64,000 nucleotides of DNA from Eutreptiella sp. 'Long Island Sound 2002' (GCA_964036045.1 OZ038386.1:17806329-17870328), one strand, 5' to 3'. Positions 35,433-47,065 are shown, numbered from the stretch's first letter. Notes: a model not told the origin generated them from the letters alone. Translations and numbers: made by a program.

Positions 35433-37403
35433 TCAGCCTTGGTTCGTCTTCAGCAACCATTCTTGGTCGTCGGACTCCATCATATCTCGAACTGTGGATG
35501 TCCCGTTTTCAGTTGTCACCTGGCCATAGTAATGCTGTATCACCGCCGCTGCCGCTTTGAACATGGGGCATTCGACCATCGCATGTTTGACCGTCTCCTT
35601 TTGTGAGCACAACGGGCACTTGTCGGTGCCTGACCTCTTGTAGACTCTTGCATGTACGGTCAGTTTGTGCCACAATGCCTTGCGCGCAAAGTCTTGAGCC
35701 CTCGGCGGTAGCTGTGCCTGTGCAAACTGTTCCCATACCTCCGGTGTTTGCGGGTCGCGGACCCCTGGCTGAGAGGCGTAAACCTGGAGCAGCCATGCCC
35801 TGGTCTAGTTTTGGGTGTGGACTGCAGGGGTATCATACCCCCCTTTTGACGGGACTTTGTTGAGGAGTCGTCCGCCATGATTGTAGACCCCTTTCCATGT
35901 CCGAGGCAGTGCATTGAACAGTCTTGCGTCCTCCAATGCTTGGAATTGACCCCACGTCAGCACCCCCTGCCAGATCAATTTCGTGTTGTAGTAGGAGCAG
36001 CGGAACTCATTTCGGAAATACACCGAGTGCCACAACGGCAGGCGGTCCCGGTTTGTCGGGGGGGCCACCTGCGGGGCCACTCGCTGAATGTTGGAGTGTG
36101 CCTTCGCCGACCATCCCAAAAATGTGAGATCTGCCGTTCGGACCATGCCCAGTTGAATATATGGAAGGTTGTCCTTGGATGGTGTGAAACCTATGGCTGT
36201 TGCCCATGCATAGAAAGTCTCCACTGCCTTGTCAGGGAATTTGTGAGGCTCTCCCAACAGGCTGACGAACGGAGCCGCTGCCTGGTGCATAAGAAACAGT
36301 TCTGGTTCTGGTAGTGCCAGTCCCCCTTGCGTTCTTGGTCTTGATAGGATTGGTAGAGTGATTCCCCAGCTGTTGGTACCCATAGACACGTGATACACCA
36401 ACTTCAGTTGTCTGATCACCGAGACTGGGGCGTAATATGCCTTGGATACCCATGCCACGACCGGTAGAATCCATGATGTCAGCATGGATGCACGTTCGTT
36501 CATGGACAGTTGCAGCGTGGATACCACCCTAGCGCGACGAAAGGCCTCTTGCAGTGCTGGTGCGAAGGCCTGCTCTATCGTCAGCCCCCATCCTTGGTCG
36601 TCTTGTTGGTGCCGAATATTCCCCAAGCGCACACCCAGATACTTGACGAAGTTTTTGACGTCCACTCCAATGTCCCGAAAGCATCTCGCTCACTCCATTC
36701 CCCCACAGTTGCGAACTATCGCTGCCGTTTTGTTCAGGTTTATCTTCAACCCCGAAAATTGTCCGAAGCGTGAAACCACTTCCCATACCCTTTTCAACAG
36801 CTGTGGGTTGGCTCTTCCATCAAAGAAAATGATGAGGTCATCTGCATACATCACGACAGTCAGTGCTGGACCCAGGTCTTGTAGTGGGAAAATCACGAAG
36901 GATGCCACCAGGGAGAACAGCGCCGGGGAGAGTGGATCCCCCTGGCGTGTGCCTGCCCTCGAATAATGGTAAACACCTGGGACGTATCCTTTTCCAACGG
37001 AGTATAGATACGGTGCACGCAAGAGGTGTAGAATCAGACGGATATACAAGAATGGTATGCACATCAGACCCAGAGCTGCCGACACCATCTCGTGAGACAT
37101 CGTGGGGAAAGCATTTCTGAAGTCCACTGATAACGCCGCTCCTTCACTTAAGCCATCCCAGAGTGCCCGTGACCCATAGACATGCTGGAGTATGCTTCTG
37201 TGTCGAAGAAAGCCTGTTTGCTGTGACGGGATACAGTGGAGGAGTACATCCTCCAACTGGATCAGGAGGATGTTGGTGAGCCACTTCTGCCTTGTTGTTT
37301 GCAGTGCGATCAGTCGGAGTGAGTCTGGTGTCTGCATCGCCTTTGTCTTGGGGATCATTGTCACCACTCCCGAGGTCCATGTTTCTGGCATTTTGCCCAC
37401 TTC
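35433..37403 (-). pseudogene. Family A LINE reverse transcriptase and zinc module
   Basis: RT palm at 36,690-37,403: SVDFRNAFPTM (motif A), GTRQGDPLSPALF (motif B), MYADDLIIF (catalytic YADD) and GLKINLNKT. A TGG-to-TGA change at 36,690-36,692 stops it; copy 1 keeps Trp there. The same frame then continues as KYLGVRLGN through the thumb (to 35,805, TAG), and on to a C-x2-C...H-x4-C module (CPLCSQKE, KHAMVEC) near 35,600, then TGA at 35,433. The enzyme would perform target-primed reverse transcription. The N-terminal RT block is missing from this strand because of the inversion at 37,404-37,613. Confidence 0.9.
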
Positions 37404-37613
37404 AAGGAAACGGGATCCACTGAAGAAGATTGTGTGGCCTATCTGAAGTCGTTAGGAGTGGAACAGCGGCTGCGCAAGGCAGGTCGACTTCTTTTCAAGC
37501 AACTATCCCTGGACATAGTTCATGAAGGCCTTAAGAGGCTGAACAGCAACAGTTCTCCTGGATTGGATGGTTTATCGGCGAAATTCTTCAAAAGGTTCTC
37601 GGGCATCTTCGAA
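37404..37613 (+). other. Inverted 210-bp segment of LINE A ORF2
   Basis: This piece reads TGSTEEDCVAYL, GVEQRLRKAG and NSNSSPGLDG on the plus strand, while the rest of the element reads on the minus strand. In copy 1 the same peptide (TEEECVAYLKALGVEQRL, then NSNSSPGLDG) is on the minus strand in line with its neighbours. Both breakpoints carry CAAGG on the plus strand. Confidence 0.92.
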
Positions 37614-39026
37614 CCGCAAGGTGGACACTTTGTCCCAATGGTCCACCAGTTCTTTTGCCACCGCCTTTGCCCCCCGTATCGCCGAGCCTGTTCTGGATAC
37701 TAGTTGTTGAAGTTTCTTTCGCTCTTGCAGCTCCCGCATTAACCGATACAATTCGTTCCTTTGCATTCTCGGATCTCCTGGGGTTTCCCCGGTCGAGATC
37801 ACCCCCTTGAGCTTGGACAGTGTTTCCATGCCCGTTCTGTCACGCTGAGCCTTTTCATACACCCCCACCAGGAGGGTGTAGGCTGTTGCTGCATCTGTTG
37901 CTGCAATCCCCAGTGATGATAAAAATTGGTAGACCGCTGGAGCGACTGAGTCTCTCGTGGAGCCACGCAGGAACCTCAGGGCTTGTAGCTCTACCGACTG
38001 CTTTCTGTTTTTGTGCTCCCTTTGATGATTGATCGCCTTCTTTTGGATGCAGCTCAGCGCCTCTTCCCACCATTGATCCCCTGTTGACTTGATAGACTTG
38101 AGAGTGGTCTCCAGATCTTCTATTGCCTCCGGGTCGTGAAGGATGGTCTCTGGGCAGTAGAATACGGGGACCGTGTCCTCTGTGTCGAAAGACGGGGGTG
38201 TGAATTCAGCCAGGATCGCCTTGTGGTCTGAGTTGGCAGCAAACATGAGGTACACGCTGGTCGCCAGGCTCAGCAATTCGGATGTTGTGTGGATGCGGTC
38301 AATACGGCGTAGCCTCTGCGGGTCGAGTCGCTCTCCCTCCCGAAGGTAGCCGTATGTGAAGCCCGTCGGACACGATGCTTCCTTGTCCTTGATGTCCGTC
38401 AGAGTCGGACAGTGAATATCCACCCAGACATCCTGCAGACCCGCTTTCGCCAAGGTCGCCACCTCCTGGTCTCTGGCACGTAAAGACGTGTCATGCTCAA
38501 ACTCTGGGGGCGCGAAAGCGTCCCTGTGTTTTACAACTAAACTATTGTGATCAGCACATAAAATCAGGTTTGGTCCATGTAACTCCTTTGCGATGTCTTT
38601 CCATTGCGACTGTCGACGCGTGTGCTTGTGGTGGAAGTGGACCACAACTATGGTGATCTCCAACGGACCACTCGACAGCGAGGCTTTCAGCGCCCTGGGA
38701 GACAAGAACTTCATGGATTGTAGTGTCCACTTGGATGTTTTCCACGCCAGTGCCACTCCTCCCCTTCCTTCTTCATGAAGTGGTCCGTCCAGGCCATACC
38801 CGTACTTTGACAAGCACTGCATGCCCGCTTGGCGATCCTCCACCGTGACGAAGTGGGGCTCTTGGATGGCGAAGAAGTCCACCTGCAGGGACCGCAGCAG
38901 TGACCCTAGGGCCACTATGCGCTTTTGCTTGCGCTTTCTCATGGTTACTTTTGTTTGAAACCCATTGATATTTTGGGACAATACTCTGAGCGTACTACTC
39001 AGAGGGATGCTTGATGCCGACGTCAT
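37614..39026 (-). pseudogene. Family A LINE endonuclease and linker
   Basis: AP-type endonuclease with an intact catalytic set: SQNINGF (N19), IQEPHF (E56), CADHN (D159, N161), RIDRIH (D243) and NSDHKA (S266-H268). It is followed by a helical linker up to KVSTL, where the inversion begins. The ATG at 39,024-39,026 overlaps the ORF1 TGA as ATGA. The domain itself has no lesion, but the downstream inversion breaks ORF2. This copy shows the uninterrupted GCCAGGAT target site (about 38,208) used by the DNA transposon in copy 1. Confidence 0.92.
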
Positions 39027-40620
39027 CGTGTTGCTCCATTAGATGACGAGGCCTCATCTTCCTTCAAGTCCCGCTTGCGTTTGAGGGAGCTGATGACCTT
39101 GTCAACTTGGTCATCCAACTCCATGGCCTTGGCCATTTCTCCGGCCGTGATTAGGCCTTGCCTGCGTGTCTTCGAGTCGTCTGTGTTTCTGGGCCGATCT
39201 GTGATTCGCCTTTTCCGCGCCTCGTAATCCGCTTCGGAGATCACAAACATCGGAGGCATCCCAGAATCTGACAGGTAGACCTTTCCAATCAGCTGTGTCA
39301 CACTTTCCCCGGTCGGTCGCCATGTAGCCGTGCGCATCTCCCCAACACTCCATCTGACGCGGTCTGCGATGTACCGGCAGTGCACTGAGGGAGCAAGGGC
39401 TTCGGTCAAGTCTGAAAGGTACCACCACGGTGCCACATCCAGAAGGTACACTGTGCCCACAAGGTCCTTTTTCCATGTCGAGGGGACTGTGGGCTTAGAG
39501 ATGATATCCCTATCGAGGAACTGTCCTGTCCTCAAGTCCTTGAAGACGGCCCCCATGGCAGCCACCAGTTCACGATACCTCGTTTTCAACAGTGTGTGCC
39601 CAGTTTCCGTGAGACCCAGCAGTACTTTGCTAGGCCCCAGCACGTGGATTTTCACCGGCGATTGTGCCTGCAGAACTCCCGGGATCGTCCAAAAGATTGC
39701 GAGAACTGAGGCATACAGCATGGGAGACCATGTTTCCTTGTGCGTCTTCTTGATCCACACCTCATAGACAGCAGCCATGTTGGTTAGGTTGGCACCACGG
39801 TACCATTCCACTGGCTGAATCTGGAACCTTGGCTTGGATCCGAACTGTGATACCACAGTATTCACCTGCTCCTCATTCAACTCCGTGAAGAACAGCTTTG
39901 AGTTCCGTGGGTCTGTCCCTGGGAGGAGATGGACTTCATCAGAGTTCAAGCCAATGGACCCCAACAGCCCGTTGATGAGGTCATTGTGAACCTGCACAGC
40001 GTATTGGTTATCCCGCACGTGTGGCTCGTGGAACACCCCTTGTCAACTTCTGCCCCAGGCGTCATAAGCCGCAGTAGCTTATACGTTGGGGGCGGAGATA
40101 GGCTTCTGGAATCCCTTGTGCTGCTTGCAATCCAGACATCAAACCGATCATGTGTGCGCATGTGCATGAGGGACCTGTCCGCCATTTGCAGCTTCTCGCA
40201 GCCGAAAGGCAAGTTCGAGTTGAGGGCAAGAGCCCGATTGAGGAATGAAGACCTGCCCTCATCATCGCTGACAGGTTCAAGCACGATTGCAACAAAACGG
40301 CCCAGCATGGGCAAATCAGCAAGTAGTGTCTTAATTGCATGTTGGACTTTGTCATATTCAGTCATTTCCCCAACGAGCACAACATTGGGGCGGCTGCCGT
40401 AAAGGACGGCAGCAAGTTTTCTAGACGAGTCGCAGCCCTTGAAGAGGTCGTACGACAGGGAGGCAGCCTCTGGAACTCCACTCTTCAGGACCACTTCGTC
40501 TTGAATGATCTAGTCGGCGTCATCGATGACTGCCAAACACGCCAATTGACCGGCGTCAGCAGGAACGATGACCTCGTCGCCTGGCGTGGCCAGACGGGCC
40601 TGGGTGTCCCGGACACTCAT
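39023..40620 (-). pseudogene. Family A LINE ORF1 (copy 2)
   Basis: About 532 codons from MSVRDTQARL at 40,620. A TAC-to-TAG change at 40,510-40,512 and a 1-bp deletion near 40,035 break it; the two long pieces are 39,946-40,494 and 39,023-40,036. The C-terminus carries basic clusters (EARKRRITDRP, LKRKRDLKED) suited to RNA binding or nuclear entry. No zinc knuckle or recognisable esterase domain. It ends in TGA overlapping the ORF2 ATG. Confidence 0.85.
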
Positions 40621-40702
40621 GCCGTCAGGGGACAAGGAGGTGGCGTCGGCGACAGTTTGTCAAGGCCCAGCGGCCCGGGCAAGCGTGGACAAAAAAACAC
40701 CG

Positions 40703-40867
40703 AAAAAAAATAGACACTCAGAAACGTCTGCAGCGTGTTTGCGTTCGGCGCCACTTAGTTTAGACCAAAAATTCATTGGTGCCTTTGGCGCCTCTAAAAA
40801 CTCAGCACTGGGGTGGGCGCCCCCCCTCCCCCCCCCTGGACAGTTTCTGAGTGTCTATTTTTTTTCG
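40703..40867. repeat. Inverted repeat at LINE A 5' end
   Basis: AATAGACACTCAGAAAC near 40,709 is matched in reverse by GTTTCTGAGTGTCTATT near 40,842, with A and T runs extending the arms to about 23 bp. It could be 5' UTR structure or a neighbouring insertion. Confidence 0.75.
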
Positions 40868-41109
40868 AGTGTCTACTGTTTTTCGGTGTCTTTGTTTATG
40901 CCATGCAAAACTCCCACCTGGGCGTTGTGTGCTCACTGACACCGCCCGAGTCATCGCACGGTAGCAGCTGCCTAGTTGCCTAACTCCCCAGTGATGTACC
41001 GTCCCACTGAACAGAAAAAGTTCTCCCCATCAGGGAAGGACCGCTTGCTACCTGCCGAGAGCCACCAGATCGTGTGTCTCGGCATGCTGGAGATGCCTTT
41101 GATATTAAA

Positions 41110-41581
41110 CCCCCCCCCCCACTTTTTGTTAATGTTAACGAATGGTGGGGCAGTTGGTGGATAGGTTGAACTGTTAACAAAAAGTGGGGGCGTCAACGAA
41201 TTTCATCATACCGCAGAATTTGTTCCTTCGTCTTTGTCTTGATGTTGAGCAGAATGTACATATGTATGTTGAGAAGCGTCACAGGGCTGAGGATGACCCT
41301 CAGCCTGACCCTTTGGAGCCTTTGGTGAAGCAGCAACGCACTTCCAAGCAACTTTCTTTGATGTCCTTTTTTCGAACCAAACATCCCAAACTAATGTGGT
41401 CTTATGTGTTTCTCCAACAATACTTGCCCCTTTGTGTTGTTGCCATGTTTGATGGAGGATGTAGTGAGTCAAAACTTTCACTGTTAACCAATTATGGGGA
41501 ACATGGTCGGCAAAGTCAACTGTTAACAAATCCCCGGGGCGTTAACGAAATTGGGTGTTAACAAAGAGTGGGAGGGGGGGG
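41110..41581. repeat. MITE-like element with GTTAAC-rich inverted repeats
   Basis: The left end contains perfect 17-bp arms CCCCCACTTTTTGTTAA (41,116-41,132) and TTAACAAAAAGTGGGGG (41,174-41,190). The right end has a third, slightly changed inverted copy (TTAACAAAGAGTGGGAGGGG) ending at 41,581. No coding capacity or clear target duplication. Confidence 0.65.
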
Positions 41582-41758
41582 TTATTATCCAACATCCCAA
41601 GATTCTGTCCAAGGGTTTTTCTGATGCTAGGTTTCTGCCATATGAAGGGATTACCAAGTGTGATGGACAAGAGCACTTGTCCGCGCCGTTTTACGGATCT
41701 AGTCCTTCAGTTCTGTTTGTGGCTATACATGAGGATTTTGATGTAGTGCAGCCATTGG

Positions 41759-41885
41759 GGGATCAATGGTCGGTTCCGATAGACTGAATGTCCCCGGCAT
41801 AGACAATTCCAGCCATTAGTCCAGCAGTACTGCGAAGTCCAATCAATGCACGTGTCCCCTTCTTGGTTGGGGTGCTCCACTATGT
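41759..41885 (+). repeat. Dispersed repeat shared with 8,222-8,340
   Basis: Both start GGATCAATGGT, share CTGAATGTCCCCG and CATTAGTC, and end CACGTGTCCCCTT.TTGGTTGG. Diverged, no product recognised. Confidence 0.75.
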
Positions 41886-42282
41886 AAAGTACAGTGAGGC
41901 GTTTCTTGCGGTTAGCTCTGCGGGTCACTTGAGTGCTTGTCCTTTGTGCCATGCAGCCATTGGTATTAAGGAGGGCAGTAGCCTGTTGTCCTGGGCGCTC
42001 TCGTGAAAGGGCAGAAAGCAAGTTAGTGGGCTAGGGCTGGCCTATCGCGTGCTGTACCCCGTGGGCACCTTCACTCCTTGGTGCTTTCAGGGCCCGGTAT
42101 GGTAGAGGGTGTGCAGCTACTTCACTCCACTCCACTTTGGAGACCCCCATACGGTACAGTTCAAGTAGCCATGCATCTCCTTCCTGATTTGTAGACCTTG
42201 ATGCAGCAGAGTTATGCGGCCATCCCGCCCCCAACCCCGACACCCACGTGAGAGGTTTCGGCCGCTTTTGGTTTTTTGGGGG

Positions 42283-42354
42283 GGCCATGAGGCAACGGAT
42301 ACTAGGCTCGCATACACCCCCGTGTCACAGGCGCATGGTCATCACCACTAAGTT
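42283..42354 (+). repeat. 72-bp dispersed element, copy 4
   Basis: Starts GGCCATGAGGCAACGGATAC, keeps CCCCCGTGTCACAGGCGCAT, and is preceded and followed by poly(G) runs. Confidence 0.82.
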
Positions 42355-43898
42355 CAATTTTTTTTGGGGGGGGGGTGTTGGCAGCATGAACCCAGGAGGC
42401 AGCCCCCCTCGGGTGCGGCAGCTTATTTGGCCGTCATGGTGAGTGCATACATAATACAAGTCCTTTTGGCATGTTGCGAAGCACAATGGCGCAGGGTTAC
42501 ATTGCCCTAACGGTATAGGGGGCTCCAAAGTGGAGAGGAGTGGGGCTAAATAACTCCCTCCTGTCATATGAGTCATATCAGCTTGTGCTTGCTAGATTCA
42601 GCACAGTAGCCGTTGCGGAGAACTCTGACACTTTGGGTGGCATAGATGTATGAAAAAACACAAGGCAAAACATCGCACAAATAGTACTGGGAACGGGTAC
42701 TATGTTTGGTCCATAATTCTTTTGAAACAATTTTTTCCCGGTTTCCCCTCAATTTGTCGCCATACATTGTTGTTCATCTTTACTCGCACTTTGGAACTTC
42801 TCCATCATTTGTTATCATTTGTCAGCATTCACAAATTGCCGTCCGTTGCATCCTGTTGTTTTACAAATTTTATAAGCATCATTGCCAGACACATCAGAAC
42901 AGCCCCTCATGTCCCTGATCATCTAGCCTAAATCATGTACTCTCAAACTCGGTACCTAATTAATTTGGGTACCAAATGAATACGGTCCAAACACCAAGTG
43001 TTCGTTGGACAAGCCGTTCGTTGGACACAGGAGGAGGGGGTACGAGTTGCATTCTAGCACCATCAATTTTGCAGTCAGAAGCGGTAACCTCTCCCACTTT
43101 GATGCGTGCCAGTGATGTTTGATTCTTGATGGACGATGACTATGACAACCCTGATGGCGACACTTAACTGCCGCGGTAAGTGCTGGGCATCTGCCCGTGC
43201 AGCCTCTCATCTTCCTCTTGACTGCTCGGCTTATTCGAGGGAATATGTGTCTTTGGACGTCTAAATCTAAATATTACTTCCACTTTAGTTTCATCAATGG
43301 CTTCATTGCGTTCCACTTGATTTCAATTGCAACGCGCAATGAACGCGCAATCAAGAGTGCCCGTGCAAACTGAGCGTTGCTAGTAGTCTACAGTTGAAGC
43401 GACTTCGACTTTGTCACGCTCTTGACTTTAAAGATGGGTTAATAGCCCGCTTTGCACCTTCTCGCCCGTTCTTTTTGGGTAGTAAAACGGGTCATTAGCC
43501 CGTTTCGCATATAGTAACTGCAAATCGACTACATGATACGTGTCACATTTAGTGCAATGCGTTATGGAAAATTTCATGAGGTACCCGCACACTTGCTGAA
43601 GACGAAAGACACGCCGCACCCCCGCTTTTCTAGTCTATGGGTGTGTGCCTCATTGTTCCTTTGCATGCTATGTGGCTGATTGCACACTTAATGCCCCACT
43701 GACGAGTCTTTTCCAAGTGACTTCACAAACATACATTACTACTCTCTTGACTTTAAAGACTCTTTTGTACGTATGGTTTTGGCTCTTATGTTTTGGCTTC
43801 AATGGTTGTTGTTGTTGACTCCAGGCCCTGGCATCTACTGGGGCTCCTTTGTCGAGTAGAAGTGCAGCACTAAAGGAGATGAAAGGATGAGTGTGTGA
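42355..43898. other. No gene seen
   Basis: AT-richer DNA with short ORFs only. Small direct repeats around TTAGCCCG near 43,440 and 43,495. Confidence 0.5.
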
Positions 43899-43924
43899 TG
43901 TGTGTGTGTGTGTGTGTGTGTGTG
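43899..43924 (+). repeat. (TG)n microsatellite at 3' end of family B copy 2
   Basis: 26 bp of TG ending exactly where the LINE 3' end (ATCTGTACTT) begins, the same junction as at 20,060/20,061. Confidence 0.95.
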
Positions 43925-46900
43925 ATCTGTACTTTTTTACGAGGTAGATCCTTATGCAGCCATGAGATGGCAGGTGTATTCGGCTCAGTCTGCTGCTGCC
44001 TCTTTGCGCCTGTGATCCATCCCTTCTGCGGAATCAGAACCTCTGTGTGTGTACGGTTAGGTAACCTCGGAGCTGGCCCTTCCGTGTGCCCCCAGAAAGA
44101 GCTGGCGGCAGATTGCTTCCGTATCCGGCGTCTCTACCAGCCCCTGTGGAACAGGGGTTGGTGGGGAGGGCGGGGATGGCGTTTTGGGCCTCCGCCGCTT
44201 GGGGGCGGGAGGCGTTGGGGGTTGGTGTGGAGACCTCAAAGAGGCTTGACTTGTCTGTGAAGGCCCAACCCGTGGGCGTTTATATGAACGCTTTGGCTGT
44301 TGAGAGGAGCAACGCTTCCTGGATGGCTGGACTGGGGTGCACACTTTGTGATGCCCCCTTGCACAACAGTGCCTTAACCCCCGTTGTGTGCGTGCGCAAA
44401 TGGGGCACGGCGGCAGTCTGTGGGCCTCACAGAGCTGTAGTTGCGGGCGGCGAGGGACGTGCCCCGCCTCGTGATGTCCCAAAGAGCAACACTCCTGGGC
44501 GGTTTTGCGCAGCCTCTTGCACGTGATGCACGCCGGTAGAGAGTGTGTGTCACATACAGTGGCATTTGTTGGCGCCCTGTTTACGAGTGCCTGTGCTGTT
44601 GTTGGTACGTGCCTGCGTGTTCCTGTGTATGGGCGCTGTGGCAAGCGACCGTCGCCGATGATGGGGAAAAAATCTGCTCCAAAACTGGAGCCTGTGGCTC
44701 CACCCTTAGCTGTGAGCTGTGCACCAGATGCTGGCGCCAGGCCTGTCTGCAAGTTCCCGCACAGGGCTCTGTGCAGTCTATGTGCTTCAATCTCTGCCGC
44801 TGTCTTACGCGGGCGGTATGTGTATGGGCGCAGCGCATGTGTGCGGTGTGTTCCCGCCTTGGCCACCCACTGCTCTTCGCAATACTGAACGAGTTTGCGG
44901 ATGTGTGAAATCATGGCCTCTCGGCGTGCAAAATACGGGCGTTTATTTAAACCGCAGATCGCCGGTCCCCCCAGCGGCACAAGCGAGCCACAGCGGGTCA
45001 CCATGCCGGCTGGGTGCAGCTGGCCTGAGGTGACCGGTCGCTGAGCGCTGGACATTGCCAAACGCAGTACCCTGCCTCGTTCCTGGAGGGACGGGGTATG
45101 TCCTGCATACTTCGCCTGAGGCGCATGGGGGAGGATCCTTTGCGCGAACTCTTCGAAATCAATTGCCAGTTCCAAAAAGGTGACTGTCCCCGGTTCCTCC
45201 GGCCACGTCAGGGCTCGTAGCCAACCGAGTAGGTCCGCGAGAAAACTCTTTTCCCACTTCCATTCATGTCCCTTGGGGGTGCGGAGTGTCAAGGCACCGT
45301 GTGCCACCGTTTGGGGCAGTGGCCCAACCAGTTGTTGATAGGGGTATTGCCTGACTTGTTGAGACAGTCTGTACCCTGCAAAGATGGAGGGGCTGTGCGC
45401 ATCTCGCTTTTTGCGTGCTGCTATAATGCACAGATACATGGAGTGTACCGCGCGCAGGAAGGCGAAAGCTGCACCAGATTTTATTGCCTCCGTGGAAATT
45501 TCTGGGGCTAAACCACATCGCCGTAAGCATGCCGGCCACTGGCCGGGTGGTGGAAGCTCCGGCACCTGGGAAAGGGCCGTGTGCACAAGCGCCAACAGCG
45601 GGTCACGGACGTGGTCCCACGCGACACAATGCCAGAGGATATGTTCCTCATCTTCTGGGGACGCATTACAAAAAGGACATGCGGAGGAGGTGCGAAGGCC
45701 ACGTTGATACGCGCGCAGCGCGGTCCAGGTCGCTCCAGAAAGAACCCCTCTCAATATGGTCCGCTCCAGTTCGGACCCAAAGCTGGCAATGCTCGGCTGT
45801 AGAAGTTGCCTGTTTGTGGCATAGTGCAGACCCGCAAACAGGCGAGGTCGCCGTTGGACTAGCGAGTCTAACAATTGCTTCCTAAGCTGTTCGCGGACTT
45901 CGTGTTTTACAGTCTGTTTGTCCCCATTTAACATAAGGGGTTCACGCTGCCCTGGGACTTTCCAGCCCCACCAACCCTGCATAGGCGCCCAGCCGCATTC
46001 CTGTGCTGTTTGCACCGCGCGCCCAAAGGGGCTGCTGTTTCTGGTGTATAGCCCTGTTTCCCAGATGGCCTGGGCAGTGATCTGGTTTGGGCCCCTGTTC
46101 CGGCAAAGATGCGACAGCCAAAGCAGGCGTGAGTACTTGACCACCATGGTTGGGGAAATCCGGTGGCCTTTGCATAGCAAGGAAAAGAAAATTTCTTTTG
46201 CCCTCCCTGGGCGTGTATGGCCCCAGATAGTTCTAATGACGCGGGTTTCGAAGGTAGCGAGATCCCGCATACGGAGTGGGACGATCTCCGATGCATGTAG
46301 GCCTGTGGCTGTGATCATAGTTGATATGATCTCGCAGCGGCGTTCATAATTGCCCCGGGCTCCATGCACACGGTCAAGGAGGCCGCAGGCACGAGATATG
46401 CGCTTCAGGATTAGCGGGCCTGAGCACGTGGCATCGGTTGTGCGAATGCCTGCACCCACCGACCTAAACTCTGTTTCCACCGGGAAAGGCACACCCAGCA
46501 GTTCTGCCTTCACTGGCTCTGATGAGGATGAGGAGAACCCCACGGACTTTTTGGCATTGACACCCTGCCCGGTGTCTTGTAGCCATTCCTCCGTGCATTG
46601 CAAAAGGGGGGTCAAGGGTGTGCCTCCCGCTGCCAGCCCATAGGTGTCGTCAGCATAACCAAGCGCTGTGAGTATAAAGTGCAGGACCTGAACTGGCTGA
46701 TCCCCAGGGGGGAGCGCGCGCGCTGACACCGACAGGTGCTGTTTTTGGGCATCCAGCACCCGTTTCTAGATACTAGTCATCAAATTGATCAGTATGACTG
46801 AAAGTGGACATCCCTGCAATATGGCATTTGTGGCCGCAAAGAAACTGGCGCAGCAGCCCATGATTTTGAAACATCTTACTAAGGATGTATACATGCCCTT

Positions 46901-47010
46901 AAGGGCTCGGTGGGTTCCTGGATCCATGCCCTGTTCCAGGGCAATGTGCAGTACAATGGACTGCGGTATCAAGTCAAAACACTTGACATAGTCAAGTCCG
47001 AAACCGTGCA
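43925..47010 (-). mobile_element. Family B LINE, copy 2 (5'-truncated, young)
   Basis: About 3.1 kb on the minus strand, from RT motif A to the 3' end. It is truncated at its 5' end at a (TG)n tract (47,015-47,065) and ends 3' at another (43,899-43,924), both TG on the plus strand. The 3' 600 bp are about 99% identical to copy 1, so insertion was recent. A TCCGAAACCGTG block is duplicated across the 5' junction (46,997 and 47,026). Confidence 0.92.
44057..47010 (-). pseudogene. Family B LINE ORF2: RT, zinc motif and Cys/His-rich tail
   Basis: One frame over about 980 codons with a single TAG at 46,766-46,768. RT motifs: GLDYVKCFDLIP (A), QGCPLSVILINL (B) and GYADDTYGLA (catalytic). The TAG falls where related enzymes usually have Trp after motif B. 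Downstream are an RT thumb, a C-x2-C...H-x3-H-C module (CPFCNASPEDEEHILWHC), a long connector (FLELAIDFEEF, LQERGRVLRLA, RCGSLVPLG), a Cys/His-rich block (CITCKRL, GHHEAGH, PPCPIC, HCCARGHHKVC) and a basic Pro-rich tail. No RNase H. It would reverse transcribe the element at its target; the endonuclease half is absent here but preserved in copy 1. Confidence 0.9.
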
Positions 47011-47014
47011 AGAC

Positions 47015-47032
47015 GTGTGTGTGTGTCCGAAA

Positions 47033-47065
<33 letters not shown>
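47015..47065 (+). repeat. (TG)n microsatellite between two family B LINEs
   Basis: TG tract split once by CCGAAACCG. It borders the 5' end of copy 2 on the left and the 3' end of copy 3 on the right. Confidence 0.93.

Larger units (their letters stand above)
34206..40727 (-). mobile_element. Family A LINE, copy 2 (nearly full length, inactive)
   Basis: About 6.5 kb on the minus strand: ORF1 (39,023-40,620), then ORF2 with endonuclease, RT, a CCHC-type zinc module and RNase H ending at 34,206. The 5' boundary is the A-rich stretch near 40,727 shared with copy 1. The 3' end is not resolved; no poly(A) or tandem tail is obvious below 34,206. Lesions: TAG and a 1-bp deletion in ORF1, a 210-bp internal inversion, TGA at 36,690, TAG at 35,805 and TGA at 35,433. 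Confidence 0.92.

Noticed and set aside
34206-40727. Family A copy 2 as an active autonomous LINE
   Set aside because: It has nonsense changes in ORF1 and ORF2, a frameshift and an internal inversion.
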